This document shows, in pieces, positions 17,003 to 27,661 of a DNA stretch of 64,000 bases. Made by a program: the position numbers and the translations under genes. Source of the DNA: an uncultured Christensenellaceae bacterium (GTDB lineage: Bacteria; Bacillota; Clostridia; Christensenellales; Pumilibacteraceae); assembly GCA_910586925.1 (NCBI GenBank), contig CAJUKG010000001.1:223064-287063 (forward strand), in the 5' to 3' direction. The notes below the pieces were generated by a model, which was not told the origin of the DNA, ran no database searches, and saw nothing but the letters and a program-made list of their open reading frames with translations. The number at the start of each line of letters is the position of its first letter. The first letter of the stretch is position 1.

Positions 17003-18595
17003 ATGAAAACCGATATCGAAATTGCGTACGAGGCGCACCCGCAGCCGATCGAGAAGATCGCGGCTTCGCTCGGGATCGAAAACGTTTATCGCTACGGCGA
17101 TTACGTGGCGAAAGTAAATCCCAAGCTCGAACCGAAAGCCAAGATCATTCTCGTGACCGCCATCAATCCCACGCCCGCGGGCGAGGGCAAGTCCACCGTG
17201 TCGATAGGGCTTGCCGACGGTCTTAAGAAAATCGGCAAGAAAGTCGCGCTCGCGCTTCGCGAGCCGTCGCTCGGTCCGGTTTTCGGAATGAAAGGCGGCG
17301 CGACGGGCGGCGGCATGGCGCAGATCCTGCCCATGGACGACATCAACCTGCATTTTACGGGCGACTTGCACGCGATCACCGCGGCGAACAATCTTTTGTG
17401 CGCAATGATAGACAACAGCCTGTATTTCGGCAATCCGCTCAAGATCGCGAAAGTCACTTTCAATCGCTGCATGGACTGCAACGACCGCGCGCTTCGCGGT
17501 ATCGTCGTCGGCGTCGGCGGCAATGCCCGCGATGACTGCTTCAACATAACCGCGGCGAGCGAAGTCATGGCGACGCTGTGCCTTGCGAGCGATTTCGAGG
17601 ATCTTAAAGTTCGGCTCGGTCGTATTATCGTCGGTTACGATTACGACGGCAAGCCGATCACCGCGAAAGACCTCGGCGCGAACGAGGCTATGGCGGTGCT
17701 TCTCAAAGACGCGGCGAAGCCCAATCTCGTGCAAACGCTCGAGGGCACGCCCGCATTCGTGCACGGCGGACCGTTCGCGAACATTGCGCACGGCTGTAAC
17801 TCGGTCATCGCGACGAAAACCGCCGCGAGCTATGCCGATTACGTCGTCACCGAAGCGGGATTCGGAGCCGATCTCGGCGCGGAGAAATTCTTCGATATCA
17901 AGTGCCGCATGTCGGGCATCGTGCCGTCGGCGACAGTCATCGTTGCGACGGTGCGCGCGCTCAAGTACGGCGGCGGGGGCGACCTCGAAGCGGGGCTCGG
18001 CAATCTCTTGAAACATATAGAGAATATAAGCGGCGTGTTCGGTCAGAACGTCGTCGTCGCCATCAACCGCTTTACCGACGATACCGATGCGGAGATCGCG
18101 CTCGTCGAAAAGGCTTGCGCCGAAAAGAACGCGAAAGCGGTGCTTTGCGAGTGCTGGGCGAAAGGCGGCGCGGGTGCGACGGAGCTTGCAAACGCGGTGG
18201 TTGACGCCGCGAAAGCGAAAAAACCGACGCTTAACTTCTGCTACGACGACGGCGACGATATTCCGACCAAAGTGGAGAAAGTCGCGACGCGCATTTACGG
18301 CGCGAAGTCGGTCGTGTGGACGGCGAAAGCGAAAAAGAGCCTCGCCAAAATGGGCGACGCAGTGAAAGGACTTCCCGTGTGTATCGCCAAAACGCAGTAT
18401 TCGTTATCAGACGATCCCAAAAAGCTCGGACGTCCCGAGAACTTCGACATTACCGTGCGCGACGTGCAGTACCGCGCGGGCGCGGGCTTCGTCGTCGCGA
18501 TAGCGGGCGATATGCTGCTCATGCCGGGGCTGCCCAAAGTGCCCAACGCCGTCGGCATGAAAATCGAGAACGGCAAGATAAGCGGGCTGTTTTAG
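17003..18595 (+). CDS. fhs: Formate--tetrahydrofolate ligase
   Basis: 530 residues, slightly short of the usual 556. It makes 10-formyltetrahydrofolate from formate, THF and ATP for one-carbon metabolism. RBS AAAGGAG is 6 bp before the ATG. The N-terminus DIEIAYEAHPQPIEKIAASL and the P-loop TPAGEGKST near residues 56-64 are characteristic, followed by REPSLGPVFGMKGGATGGG and FTGDLHAITAANNLL. The C-terminal part has the conserved KTQYSLSDDPKKLGRP and GAGFVVAIAGDMLLMPGLP segments. It may belong to acetogenic or purine one-carbon pathways; no other folate genes are nearby. Confidence 0.97.
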   Translation: MKTDIEIAYEAHPQPIEKIAASLGIENVYRYGDYVAKVNPKLEPKAKIILVTAINPTPAGEGKSTVSIGLADGLKKIGKKVALALREPSLGPVFGMKGGATGGGMAQILPMDDINLHFTGDLHAITAANNLLCAMIDNSLYFGNPLKIAKVTFNRCMDCNDRALRGIVVGVGGNARDDCFNITAASEVMATLCLASDFEDLKVRLGRIIVGYDYDGKPITAKDLGANEAMAVLLKDAAKPNLVQTLEGTPAFVHGGPFANIAHGCNSVIATKTAASYADYVVTEAGFGADLGAEKFFDIKCRMSGIVPSATVIVATVRALKYGGGGDLEAGLGNLLKHIENISGVFGQNVVVAINRFTDDTDAEIALVEKACAEKNAKAVLCECWAKGGAGATELANAVVDAAKAKKPTLNFCYDDGDDIPTKVEKVATRIYGAKSVVWTAKAKKSLAKMGDAVKGLPVCIAKTQYSLSDDPKKLGRPENFDITVRDVQYRAGAGFVVAIAGDMLLMPGLPKVPNAVGMKIENGKISGLF

Positions 18596-18599
18596 AATT

Positions 18600-18722
18600 A
18601 AGAAGAAGATGAGATTCTTCGCTTCGCTCAGAATGACAAAAGATTGGGAACCGTAACGTGAAACAAACTTGTCATGCAGAGCGCAAGCGAAACATCTCGG
18701 AATGTACAATAATTCTATCATC
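18600..18722. repeat. Family B dispersed repeats
   Basis: Copies of GAAGATGAGATTCTTCGC...CGCTCAGAATGACAAAAG and related TTGTCATGCAGAGCGCAAGC text fill the gap between fhs and the leucine-rich-repeat gene. No clear promoter is seen. Confidence 0.7.
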
Positions 18723-18736
18723 GAATTAAAACAAGC

Positions 18737-19594
18737 ATGGAAAACCTCGAATGTAAATACCGCGAATACTTCGATATACAGGACGGCGTATTGGTCAAGT
18801 TCAATAAGAACAACGAATCGCATGTCGTGATACCAGATGGCGTTACCGCTATAGGAAAATGCGCGTTTCTCAATTGCACGGACTTGACGGGAATAACGAT
18901 CCCGAACAGTGTGACGAGTATCGGACATCATGCGTTCCGCGGTTGTCGCGGTTTGACGGACATAACGATCCCGAATAGCGTAACAAGTATCGGCTATTCC
19001 GCATTCTGGGCTTGCTGGGGCTTGACGAGCGTAACGATTCCCGATAGCGTGACGAGTATCGGAGCCAGTACGTTCAGTAAATGCATTAGTCTAACAAGTA
19101 TAACGATCCCCGACAGCGTGACGAGTATCGGCAATGACGCGTTCTTCGATTGCAAAAGTCTGACAAGTATAGTGATCCCCGATAGCGTGACGAGTATCGG
19201 CACCAACGTGTTCTTCGGTTGCAGTAGCTTGAGCAACATAACTATCGGCAACGGCGTGACGAGTATCGGTGAGTCTGCGTTCATGGATTGTCGCGGTTTA
19301 ACGAGCATAACGATCCCGAATAGCGTAACAAGTATAGGACATTGGGCTTTTTCAAATTGTTGCGGCTTGACCGTCGTAACGATCCCGAATAGCGTGACGA
19401 GTATCGGCGTGTTTGTGTTCTGCGATTGCGACAGTTTGCGCGACATAACAATTCCCGATAGCGTGACGGATATAGGGCGCAATGCGTTCGCCGGTTGTGT
19501 CGCGGTGCGGAGCATAACGATCCCGATGAGATTCAAAGACAGAATAACCGAGATTTTCGACAGCTCGGACAACGCCGAAATCAAATACATTTAA
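18737..19594 (+). CDS. Small BspA-like leucine-rich-repeat (LRR_5) protein
   Basis: 285 residues. After a 45-residue lead (HVVIPDGVTAIG) come ten tandem 23-residue LRR_5 repeats of the form AFxxCxxLTxITIPNSVTSI, then a short C-terminal cap. The DNA repeats every 69 bp with GTGACGAGTATCGG-type cores and very similar copies, suggesting expansion by slippage or unequal crossing-over. There is no signal peptide or membrane anchor, unlike the larger repeat protein at 27661, so the product is probably cytoplasmic or secreted by another route. BspA-type repeats usually bind proteins or host matrix. The ribosome-binding site is poor. Confidence 0.85.
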   Translation: MENLECKYREYFDIQDGVLVKFNKNNESHVVIPDGVTAIGKCAFLNCTDLTGITIPNSVTSIGHHAFRGCRGLTDITIPNSVTSIGYSAFWACWGLTSVTIPDSVTSIGASTFSKCISLTSITIPDSVTSIGNDAFFDCKSLTSIVIPDSVTSIGTNVFFGCSSLSNITIGNGVTSIGESAFMDCRGLTSITIPNSVTSIGHWAFSNCCGLTVVTIPNSVTSIGVFVFCDCDSLRDITIPDSVTDIGRNAFAGCVAVRSITIPMRFKDRITEIFDSSDNAEIKYI

Positions 19595-19607
19595 TCAAAG
19601 AGGTATT

Positions 19608-21265
<1,658 letters not shown>

Positions 21266-21269
<4 letters not shown>

Positions 21270-21385
21270 CAATTAAAAATTAATAATTAAAAATTGTTGT
21301 CATTTCGACCGAAGCGCGAGGAACGAAGCGCGGAACGGAGAAATCTCGTAAGACACGAAAAATCAAATTTCAATTAAAAATTGAG
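21266..21385. repeat. AT-rich run flanking a family B repeat
   Basis: AATTAACAATTAAAAATTAATAATT-like runs on both sides of TTGTCATTTCGACCGAAGCG...GAGAAATCTCG. The whole glnS-SDR gap is filled with this. Confidence 0.7.
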
Positions 21386-21394
21386 GATAAAATC

Positions 21395-22231
21395 ATGGAA
21401 ATACTTGTTACCGGCGGAAGCGGATTTATCGGCAAAGCGTTTATCAAGAGCTATCGCAAGGTGTTCGATATAGTCGCACCGAGCCACGAAGAAATGGATC
21501 TTACCGACGCGCGGAGCGTTGATGCGTTTTTCAAAGGGCATAAGTTCGACGCCGTGCTCCACCTCGCGGGCATGGGCGAAACGGGCAAGTCCGCCGTGCT
21601 CGAAGCGGATAACGTCATCATGTTCAAGAATATTCAGTATGTCGCCATTCGCAACGGCGTCAAGAAACTCATTACCGTCGGCGAAGGCGTCGATTTCGAC
21701 CGCAGTCAGCCGATAGTCGATTACGCGGAAACGAAGTTCGGCGAGCACGTGCCCACCGACGGTTACGGGCTCGGCAAGTACATGATCACTCGGCTCGCCG
21801 CCAAAGACAAGATCTCGACGGTGCTCCGCATTTTCAACGTGTTCGGCATGGGCGGCGGACAGTCGCGCCCGATCAATAAGATCGTCGCGGCGGGAAGCAA
21901 GGGCAAGGCGAAAATCGTCATCGACCGCGACCGCACGGTCAGCGGCATTTCGATAGACGACGCGGTGCACGTTATAGGCGAGTTTTTGCGCAAGAACTAT
22001 CCGCGCGGCGATTACAACCTTGTCGCCGCCGACAAAATGAGCTACGTCGCTATCGCGAAGCTCGTAAAGCGTTTGGTGCGCAAAGACGGCGGCGATATAG
22101 AGATCGTCGTAAAAAATCCCGAGCCTGACCTCGAGTACAGCGCGGTCAATACCAAACTCGTCGAAACAACGGGTATCAAAATCGGCACCATGCAGAACGG
22201 CATAAGAAAGCTGTATCAAGAACTGAAATAA
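21395..22231 (+). CDS. NAD-dependent epimerase/dehydratase (extended SDR)
   Basis: 278 residues. Rossmann motif LVTGGSGFIGKA at residues 4-15, LHLAGMGE near 56-63, and the catalytic YxxxK pair in YGLGKY near 123-128. The closest resemblance is to GDP-fucose-synthase/RmlD-type enzymes that modify nucleotide sugars, but the substrate cannot be set from sequence. RBS GAGGATAAAATC precedes the ATG. It sits alone between two tRNA-synthetase genes, with repeat-filled gaps on both sides, so operon membership is unclear. Confidence 0.85.
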   Translation: MEILVTGGSGFIGKAFIKSYRKVFDIVAPSHEEMDLTDARSVDAFFKGHKFDAVLHLAGMGETGKSAVLEADNVIMFKNIQYVAIRNGVKKLITVGEGVDFDRSQPIVDYAETKFGEHVPTDGYGLGKYMITRLAAKDKISTVLRIFNVFGMGGGQSRPINKIVAAGSKGKAKIVIDRDRTVSGISIDDAVHVIGEFLRKNYPRGDYNLVAADKMSYVAIAKLVKRLVRKDGGDIEIVVKNPEPDLEYSAVNTKLVETTGIKIGTMQNGIRKLYQELK

Positions 22232-22234
22232 TTA

Positions 22235-22380
22235 ACAATTAAGAATTTATGTCGATTAAAAATTAAAAGATTTCTCCGCTTCGCGCTTTATTGTCGCGCT
22301 TCGGTCGAAATGACAAGTGGGAGCGGGTTCATGCACCCGACAACAATTATTAATTATTAATTATTAATTTTTAATTCTAC
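22235..22380. repeat. AT-rich runs flanking a family B repeat
   Basis: TTAATTATTAATTATTAATT-type runs bracket GATTTCTCCGCTTCGCGC...GGTCGAAATGACAAG. No promoter was recognised for alaS in this gap. Confidence 0.7.
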
Positions 22381-22393
22381 ACAGGAGTTTACT

Positions 22394-24184
22394 ATGAAAC
22401 TTACAAGCGACGAGCTTCGCAAAAAATGGATGGACTTTTTCGTCAAACGCGGGCACACGCCGATTTCGTCGGCGTCACTCATTCCCGAGAACGATCCGAC
22501 GGTGCTGTTTACCACGGCGGGCATGCACCCGCTCGTGCCCTATCTCTTGGGACAGCCGCATCCCGGCGGCAAGCGGCTTTGCGATACGCAAAAGTGCGTG
22601 CGCACAGGCGATATAGACGAGGTAGGCGACGGCTCGCATTGCACGTTTTTCGAGATGCTCGGCAACTGGAGTCTCGGCGACTACTTCAAGGACGAAATGG
22701 TGCCTTGGAGCTATGAGTTTTTGACCAAAGAGCTTGGGCTCGATCCCGCGCGGCTCGCAGTCACCGTGTTCGAGGGCGACAGCGATTGCCCGCGCGACAC
22801 CCATACCGCCGAGCTTTGGGAAAAATGCGGCATCAAGAAAGAGAATATTTTCTATCTCGGCAAGAAGCACAACTGGTGGGGTCCTGCGGGGCAGACCGGT
22901 CCGTGCGGGTCGGACACCGAAATGTTCTTCGATACGGGCAAGCCGAAATGCTCGAAGAATTGCTCGCCCGCATGCGATTGCGGCAAGTACGTCGAGGTTT
23001 GGAACGACGTATTCATGCAGTTCAACAAGAATGCCGACGGCAGTTTTTCGCCGCTCAAGCAGAAAAACGTCGATACGGGCATGGGACTCGAGCGCGCGCT
23101 TATGAACGTGCAGGGGCTTGCGTCCGTTTACGACACCGACGTGTTCGTGCCTATCGTCAAAAAGATAGAGGAGCTTTCGGGCAAGAGCGTGACCGATCCC
23201 GAGCACGTCAGAGCCATTCGCGTCGTTGCCGATCATATCCGCACTTCGACGTTCATCATAGGCGACGAGCGCGGCGTCACGCCGTCTAACGTCGATCAGG
23301 GTTACATTCTGCGTCGGCTTCTGCGCCGCGCTATTCGGTTCGGCAAGGGGCTTGGGCTCAAGAGCGGAGATTACTCGGCGGTCGCGGCGGTCGTCGTCGA
23401 TAAGTACAAGGACGCGTATCCCGAGCTTGCCACTTCTCGCGAGAAGATACTGCACGAAATCGACGAGGAACAGGCGCGGTTCGAGCGCACGCTCGAGAAC
23501 GGCATGAGGGAGTTCGAGAAACTTTGCAAGTTCTTGCAGACCGACGTTATTCCCGGAAAATCGGCGTTTAGGCTGTACGATACTTACGGTTTCCCGCTCG
23601 AGATGACGGTGGAGCTTGCTAAAGAGCGCGGGTTCAAAGTGGATATAGACGGGTTCAATGCGCGGTTCGAGGAACACCGCAATCTTTCGCACGCGGGTGC
23701 GGAACAGCGGTTCAAAGGCGGGCTTGCGGACACGGGCGAACTCACCGCGCGGCTCCACACCGCGACGCACCTCATGCACCGCGCGCTTAAAGAAGTGCTC
23801 AACGATCCCAACGTCAACCAAAAGGGCAGTAACATTACGCCCGAACGGTTGCGGTTCGACTTCTCGTTCGGCAGGGCGATGACTCCCGAGGAGATCAAAG
23901 CGGTTGAGGACAAAGTGAACGCCGCGATCGAGGCGGACGTGCCAGTCGTGTGTGAGGAAATGACCGTCGAGGAAGCGAAGGCGCAAGGCGCGGTCGGACT
24001 TTTCGCGAGCAAGTACGGCGAGAAAGTCAAGGTGTACACCATGGGCGAGTACAGCAAAGAGATTTGCGGCGGACCGCACGCCTCGCGCACCGGCGAACTC
24101 GGGCATTTTCGGATCGTTAAAGAGCAGTCTTCTAGTGCGGGCGTGAGAAGGATCAAGGCGGTGCTGGAAGAAGTTAAGAATTAA
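22394..24184 (+). CDS. alaS: Alanyl-tRNA synthetase lacking the C-Ala domain
   Basis: 596 residues against about 870 in most bacteria. It charges tRNA-Ala. The catalytic core is complete: FTTAGMHPLVPYLLG, CVRTGDIDEVG, TFFEMLGNWSLGDYF and MGLERALMNVQG. A cysteine cluster (CSKNCSPACDC) is inserted before VWNDVFMQFN and may bind zinc. The editing domain is present with HTATHLMH near residue 455 and CGGPHASRTGELG near 557. The protein then stops after SSSAGVRRIKAVLEEVKN, exactly where the linker to the C-Ala domain would begin. The stop is followed at once by leuS, so this seems a natural short form, not a frameshift. RBS ACAGGAG. Confidence 0.95.
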   Translation: MKLTSDELRKKWMDFFVKRGHTPISSASLIPENDPTVLFTTAGMHPLVPYLLGQPHPGGKRLCDTQKCVRTGDIDEVGDGSHCTFFEMLGNWSLGDYFKDEMVPWSYEFLTKELGLDPARLAVTVFEGDSDCPRDTHTAELWEKCGIKKENIFYLGKKHNWWGPAGQTGPCGSDTEMFFDTGKPKCSKNCSPACDCGKYVEVWNDVFMQFNKNADGSFSPLKQKNVDTGMGLERALMNVQGLASVYDTDVFVPIVKKIEELSGKSVTDPEHVRAIRVVADHIRTSTFIIGDERGVTPSNVDQGYILRRLLRRAIRFGKGLGLKSGDYSAVAAVVVDKYKDAYPELATSREKILHEIDEEQARFERTLENGMREFEKLCKFLQTDVIPGKSAFRLYDTYGFPLEMTVELAKERGFKVDIDGFNARFEEHRNLSHAGAEQRFKGGLADTGELTARLHTATHLMHRALKEVLNDPNVNQKGSNITPERLRFDFSFGRAMTPEEIKAVEDKVNAAIEADVPVVCEEMTVEEAKAQGAVGLFASKYGEKVKVYTMGEYSKEICGGPHASRTGELGHFRIVKEQSSSAGVRRIKAVLEEVKN

Positions 24185-24221
24185 GAATGCCGGATTAAGC
24201 AATTATTGTAACGGAGTTACC

Positions 24222-26642
24222 ATGAATCACAACGAAATCGAAAAGAAGTGGCAGGGTATTTGGAACGATACCGACATAAATACGTTCGACGCATCGGCGG
24301 CGGGCGAAAAGCATTACGTGCTCGAAATGCTGCCGTACCCGTCGGGTGCGAAACTGCACATGGGGCATTGGTACAATTATGGGCTTGCCGATTCGTACGC
24401 GCGGTTTATGCGCATGAACGGCTACAACGTGTTTCAGCCGATGGGGTTCGACGCGTTTGGGCTACCCGCCGAGAACTACGCCATTAAGACGGGCGTGCAC
24501 CCCAAAGATTCCACCGACGCGAATATCGCGACGATGGAGCGTCAGCTTCGCGACATGGGCACAATGGTCGATTGGTCGCACGAATTCCGTACCTGCGCGC
24601 CCGATTATTTTAAGTGGACGCAGTGGCTGTTTCTTCAGCTCTACAAGAACGGACTCGCGTACCAAAAGAAAGCTCCCGTCAATTTTTGCCCGTCATGCCA
24701 AACGGTCATAGCCAACGAGCAGGTCGTAGACGGCAAGTGCGAGCGTTGCAAGACCGAAGTTATCCGCAAAGAAATGACGCAGTGGTTTTTCAAGATCACC
24801 GACTACGCCGAGAAACTGTTGGACGGACTCGACGCGCTCGACTGGCCCGAAAAAACCAAGCTCATGCAGAAGAATTGGATAGGCAAGTCGGAGGGCGGCG
24901 AAGTCGTTTTCGATCTCGAAAAGCCTGTCGGCGATATCAAAAGCATTACCGTGTTCACTACCCGCGCCGATACTCTTTTCGGCGTAAGTTACGTCGTGCT
25001 CGCGCCCGAGCATCCGTTCGTCGCCGCGCTTACTGCCGATAAGTGCCGCGCCGCCGTCGAAAAGTACGTTCTCGCGGCGAGCAAGCAGTCGGAAATCGAG
25101 CGCACGTCCACCGCAAAAGACAAGACGGGCGTGTTTATCGGGCGGTATTGCATCAATCCTATAAACGGCGAGAAAGTGCCCGTGTATATAGCCGATTACT
25201 GTCTTGCGACGTACGGTACGGGCGCAGTCATGGGCGTTGCGGCGCACGACACCCGCGATTATGCGTTCGCGAAAAAGAACAAGCTGAAGATCAAGCAGGC
25301 GGTCAAACCCGTTTCGGGCGAGGCGGAACTGCCGTTTACCGAGTACGGCGTTATGACGGGAAGCGGCGAGTTCGACGGCATGAAGTCGGCGGACGGCAAG
25401 CTCGCCGTGCTCGACGCGCTCGAAAAAACTTCGCACGGCGGCAGAAAAATCAACTACCGCATGCGCGATTGGTCGGTGTCGCGGCAACGGTATTGGGGCG
25501 CGCCCATTCCGATCATATATTGCGAGCACTGCGGCACTGTGCCCGTGCCCGAAAAGGATCTGCCCGTGACTCTGCCTTACGACGTCAATTTTACGCCCGA
25601 CGGCAGGTCGCCGCTCGCCGCGAACAAAGAGTTTACGCAAACGGTGTGTCCGATCTGCGGAGCCACTGCGCGGCGCGAAACGGATACTCTCGACACGTTC
25701 GTGTGTTCGTCTTGGTATTACATGCGCTATCCCGACGCGCATAACGACCGTGCGCCGTTCGACCGTAAAACGGTGGACGCTATGCTGCCCGTCGATTGCT
25801 ATGTCGGCGGCGCGGAGCACGCGTGTACGCATTTGTTGTATTCGCGGTTTATTACGAAAGCCTTGCACGACCTCGGATTTATCGGGTTCGACGAACCATT
25901 CAAGCGGCTCGTGCACCAAGGCGTGATCTTGGGTCCCGACGGCTACCGCATGAGCAAGACGCGCGGCAACGTCATTTCCGCCGACCCGCTTATCGAAAAG
26001 TACGGCTCCGATGCTTTGCGGTTGTACTTGATGTTCGGGTTCGATTACACCGCGGGCGGTCCGTGGTCGGACAGCGGCATTGCGGCGTGCGCGAAGTTTA
26101 TGGACAGAATAGAGCGGCTCGTCGCCGAGGTCGCGGCGGAGAAGCCCGACGGTAAAGGCGGCGTGCTCGATTACGCGCTCAACTATTGCATTAAAGAAGT
26201 GTCGCGCGATATTCCCGCGTTCGCGTTTAATACAGCCGTTGCGCGGCTTATGGAGCTTGTCAACGCTATGTACAAATATCGCGCGGAAAGCGGCTACAGC
26301 CCCGCGTACCTCAAGCACGTGCTCGAAGTGCTCGTGCGGCTTATGGCACCGCTCGCACCGCATTTTTGCGAAGAACTCAATGCGATCATGGGCGGCAAAA
26401 GCTCGCTTTTCACGCAAAAATATCCGACGTGCGACGAGAGCAAGCTCGTAAAATCCACCGTCGAGTACGTCGTTCAGATCAATTCCAAAATCAAGTGCAA
26501 GATCAATCTGCCGCAGGGCAAAACACGCGACGAGCTTTCCGCGCTCGCACTCGCTACCGCCGAAGTCAAAGAGCTTCTCGGCGGCGCGACGCCCAAAAAG
26601 GTGATCGTGATCCCCGACAGACTCGTCAATATCGTGATGTAA
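24222..26642 (+). CDS. leuS: Leucyl-tRNA synthetase
   Basis: 806 residues, bacterial type. It charges tRNA-Leu. HIGH signature in PYPSGAKLHMGHWYNYG (about 38-54); zinc-type cysteines CPSCQTV and CERCKTEV near 155-185; editing (CP1) domain with TTRADTLFGVSYVVLAPEHP and TGAVMGVAAHDTRDYAFA; second cysteine pair region CEHCG/CPICG near 425-480; and KMSKS-like YRMSKTRGN near 572-580. The C-terminal anticodon-binding helical domain and LeuRS tail are present. RBS ACGGAG. It is 37 bp after alaS and probably co-transcribed with it. Confidence 0.97.
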   Translation: MNHNEIEKKWQGIWNDTDINTFDASAAGEKHYVLEMLPYPSGAKLHMGHWYNYGLADSYARFMRMNGYNVFQPMGFDAFGLPAENYAIKTGVHPKDSTDANIATMERQLRDMGTMVDWSHEFRTCAPDYFKWTQWLFLQLYKNGLAYQKKAPVNFCPSCQTVIANEQVVDGKCERCKTEVIRKEMTQWFFKITDYAEKLLDGLDALDWPEKTKLMQKNWIGKSEGGEVVFDLEKPVGDIKSITVFTTRADTLFGVSYVVLAPEHPFVAALTADKCRAAVEKYVLAASKQSEIERTSTAKDKTGVFIGRYCINPINGEKVPVYIADYCLATYGTGAVMGVAAHDTRDYAFAKKNKLKIKQAVKPVSGEAELPFTEYGVMTGSGEFDGMKSADGKLAVLDALEKTSHGGRKINYRMRDWSVSRQRYWGAPIPIIYCEHCGTVPVPEKDLPVTLPYDVNFTPDGRSPLAANKEFTQTVCPICGATARRETDTLDTFVCSSWYYMRYPDAHNDRAPFDRKTVDAMLPVDCYVGGAEHACTHLLYSRFITKALHDLGFIGFDEPFKRLVHQGVILGPDGYRMSKTRGNVISADPLIEKYGSDALRLYLMFGFDYTAGGPWSDSGIAACAKFMDRIERLVAEVAAEKPDGKGGVLDYALNYCIKEVSRDIPAFAFNTAVARLMELVNAMYKYRAESGYSPAYLKHVLEVLVRLMAPLAPHFCEELNAIMGGKSSLFTQKYPTCDESKLVKSTVEYVVQINSKIKCKINLPQGKTRDELSALALATAEVKELLGGATPKKVIVIPDRLVNIVM

Positions 26643-26805
26643 TTAACAATTAATAATTAAAAATTAATAATTAATAATTATGGTCGATTTAATATTGGAT
26701 TCTTCGCTTCGGTCGAAATGACAAAAGAAGATGAGATTTCTCGCGTTGCTCGGAACGACAAAAGATTGGGAACTGTTGAGAAAACGCGCCGTGCTGTCGG
26801 AATGA
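26643..26805. repeat. AT-rich run and family B repeats
   Basis: AATTAACAATTAATAATTAAAAATT-like run, then three copies of the GATTCTTCGC/GAGATTTCTCGC...GAAATGACAAAAG unit. They end the leuS transcription unit. The rest of the gap (26806-26897) shows nothing clear. Confidence 0.7.
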
Positions 26806-26897
26806 CAGGCGGTGCGTTCTTGTGTTGTCATATCGAAATAGCGGGCGACGAATGTATAAATATCTTCACAAATGTTCCACAAGCAAGGCAAAACCTG

Positions 26898-26926
26898 TTG
26901 ATTATTGAGCGGATTTGTGCTATAAT
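26898..26926 (+). promoter_or_regulatory. Promoter of the surface/AAA operon (26972-51425)
   Basis: TTGATT (26898-26903), 17-bp spacer, TATAAT (26921-26926), about 45 bp before the first gene. No other good promoter was found inside the operon. Confidence 0.8.
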
Positions 26927-26971
26927 ATATGCTGTATAATAATCTGCACGCATGGCGTGCGAGAGGTTATG

Positions 26972-27661
26972 ATGGCAGTCGGGTATGTATTTGCTATAAT
27001 CGGTATCGCGGCGGTGTACTTGGTACTTGCCGTGTTTGTGTTGCCCAAACTGCTTTTCCGTGCGCGATATTCGGTGGCGAAACCCGTCGATCGCGGGATC
27101 AAAAAGGTGGAGGGGGACGAGCCTGCGCTCGTGTTTCAGCCGACGACCGACGTTGCCGAGCATGTTTCGCGTTATGCGATCGTCGAGCGCGACGGCAAGC
27201 GCGTACTCGTTTGCAAGCTCGCGCACAATATCGACTACATAGATTACGACGTCGTTGTGTTCAGCGACGATGCGAAAGCGGAGAACGCATTCAATATCAA
27301 AGACGGCGTGCGCGGCACCGAGTATACCAAACCCGTGGAACTGCCCGGCAACACCGAGTGCGTTTCGCTCATTATAAACGAAGTGGACGGCAAAAAATAC
27401 AAGAACGGAGTGTTTAAGAACGTTGCGGCATGGCGCGTCGCGGTGTTCCTCTTGTGTACCGCTGTTCTCACGTTTGCCGCCGTGTTCGGCATTAAAACAT
27501 GCCTTGCGTACATGGCTGCCGGGATATTCGGCGAGAGCTTTATCTTTAAGGGCGAGAGTATCGCGGTCACCTGCATTATTGCGGGAATAATCGTGCTGTT
27601 CGACGTCGTTCTGACCGTTGTCGCGTTTATAGCGCGCATAACGCCGCGAGGTAAACGATAA
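26972..27661 (+). CDS. Operon gene 1: small membrane protein, unknown
   Basis: 229 residues. Of two adjacent ATGs (26969 and 26972) the second has better spacing from GAGAGG. An N-terminal helix (about 1-25) is followed by a soluble part of about 115 residues, with beta-rich text such as YAIVERDGKRVLVCKLAHN, then two helices near 150-175 and 195-220. No family was recognised. Its stop overlaps the next start (TAATG), indicating translational coupling with the large leucine-rich-repeat protein. Similar hydrophobic ends and a folded middle suggest an accessory envelope component. Confidence 0.7.
   Translation: MAVGYVFAIIGIAAVYLVLAVFVLPKLLFRARYSVAKPVDRGIKKVEGDEPALVFQPTTDVAEHVSRYAIVERDGKRVLVCKLAHNIDYIDYDVVVFSDDAKAENAFNIKDGVRGTEYTKPVELPGNTECVSLIINEVDGKKYKNGVFKNVAAWRVAVFLLCTAVLTFAAVFGIKTCLAYMAAGIFGESFIFKGESIAVTCIIAGIIVLFDVVLTVVAFIARITPRGKR

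Noticed and set aside
18800..19540. CRISPR-like regular spacing of 69 bp
   Set aside because: The repeats are in frame and encode leucine-rich repeats throughout.
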